Origin: Lactifluus volemus
Lineage: Eukaryota; Basidiomycota; Agaricomycetes; Russulales; Russulaceae
Direction: 5' to 3'
NCBI GenBank assembly: GCA_022376515.1
Contig: WTXI01000516.1
Coordinates: forward strand, 1 to 20,244
Length of the DNA: 20,244 bases
The first letter of the stretch is position 1. The number at the start of each line of letters is the position of its first letter. Shown here one piece after another: positions 19,621-20,244 of this stretch. The notes beneath the pieces were generated by a model. That model saw only the letters and a list, made by a program, of their open reading frames with translations. It did no database searches and was not told the DNA's origin. A program made the translations under genes and the position numbers.

Positions 19621-20244
19621 TTAAGATAGGGGTCCCATCCACGGTTCGTCCCATAGGTCACTGACACGCGCCCGGCGACGCGGATCACTCACGAGCAGCC
19701 TCGCGACCAAATTCCGCACGGGCGCGATGTGCACGAGTGTGGCACCACTGGGTTCATCATTAGACTGCCCTTCCACCCGTGATCCCTCAGCCACCACTCC
19801 GTTGGCTGGGGCCATGGTGACAGGCCAGGACCACTCGCCGCGCACGACACGAAGTACCCACCGCCGGCGAGCACGCTCCGCCTCCCCATCAGCAGGGGGT
19901 ACGTCGAGTGACAAAGGGGGGTCGAAAGGCAAAGTGCGGGTCGTGAGTGCGAAGAGAACTACACCGAGCGCCCACGCGTCTGTCTCTCGTCCATCATATG
20001 TACCGGGTATTCGTCCTACACGTGATTTTGGTTGTGAAGAAGTGGAGGAAGAGGAAGAGGAGGCACCACGAGCGTCAGTCGGCGCACGAGTAAGTGTAGG
20101 GAGTGGCTGCTCGTCTGTATCTGTGTGCGCTGCTACTAACAACTCGGGAGCGGCATACGACTCAGAACCACATCGAGTACTTAGCCAGGGATCGTCCAGG
20201 TCAATCTTGCGCGCGAGCCCAAAATCTGTCAACTTGATGAGGGG
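19621..20244 (-). CDS. Serine/threonine protein kinase, C-terminal part
   Basis: Transfers phosphate from ATP to Ser/Thr of unknown substrates. The visible 207 residues run from the window edge to a TAA at 19621. They begin just before the Mg-binding DFG (residues 7-9 of the fragment, LTDFGLARK), pass the APE motif (SYAAPELL, 32-34) and the subdomain IX motif (TDAWALGVVLF, near 89-98), and end with subdomain XI (LLVSDPRRRARVSDLW). The closing WDEPWM resembles the 'hxPWh' end common in CAMK-group kinases, so I favour that group. About 54 residues separate APE from the subdomain IX Asp, where roughly a dozen is usual. This insert includes a Ser-rich run. A second insert precedes subdomain XI. 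The N-lobe, HRD loop and start codon lie beyond the window. The coding DNA is GC-richer than the intergenic stretches. Confidence 0.92.
   Translation of the reverse strand, partial: PLIKLTDFGLARKIDLDDPWLSTRCGSESYAAPELLVAAHTDTDEQPLPTLTRAPTDARGASSSSSSTSSQPKSRVGRIPGTYDGRETDAWALGVVLFALTTRTLPFDPPLSLDVPPADGEAERARRRWVLRVVRGEWSWPVTMAPANGVVAEGSRVEGQSNDEPSGATLVHIAPVRNLVARLLVSDPRRRARVSDLWDEPWMGPLS

Noticed and set aside
19430..19654. Opposed short open frames near the kinase stop
   Set aside because: They lie in the presumed kinase 3' region, overlap each other on opposite strands and have no motif.

Overview
The window looks like fungal nuclear DNA, most likely from a basidiomycete (Agaricomycotina). 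The coding exons are broken by very short introns (50-61 nt) with fungal-type branch points such as CTAAC, CTGAC and CTAAT. The zinc-finger proteins have a two-finger form (CxYC..FKW.R.YLL..H....HP) that I associate with agaricomycete expansions. No prokaryotic operons, CRISPR arrays, rRNA, convincing tRNA or intact transposase or reverse transcriptase were seen. The species is not determined.

The main content is a dispersed tandem array of three paralogous C2H2 zinc-finger genes, all on the minus strand: ZNF-A (about 5039-6189), ZNF-B (about 11079-12540) and ZNF-C (about 15996-17188). Splicing each by eye gives the same plan. There is a TATAAA box 105-121 bp upstream of the ATG and a first exon starting Met-Asp. 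Next comes a 57-61 nt intron with a GC donor (AG|GCAAGTC), a middle exon of 49-56 codons, and a 50-54 nt GT-AG intron. The last exon carries a Pro/Ser/Thr-rich region and two adjacent C2H2 fingers near the C-terminus. Reading frame is kept at every junction of B and C. ZNF-A has one extra 53 nt intron and a disturbed last junction, so it may use an alternative splice site or be decaying.

At the right edge, on the minus strand, is the C-terminal part of a serine/threonine protein kinase (19621 to beyond 20244). Its N-lobe and catalytic loop lie outside the window.

The remaining DNA (1-4985, 6.3-11.0 kb, 12.7-16.0 kb and 17.3-19.6 kb) holds no gene I can name. It contains short inverted repeats and palindromes, an AAT microsatellite, a GC-rich hairpin block near 2.5 kb and a pyrimidine-rich stretch near 14.5-15.1 kb. 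These are probably intergenic sequence with decayed repeats. The three zinc-finger proteins are probably nuclear transcription factors with nearly the same predicted recognition residues but diverged N-terminal regions. That pattern fits local duplication followed by regulatory divergence.
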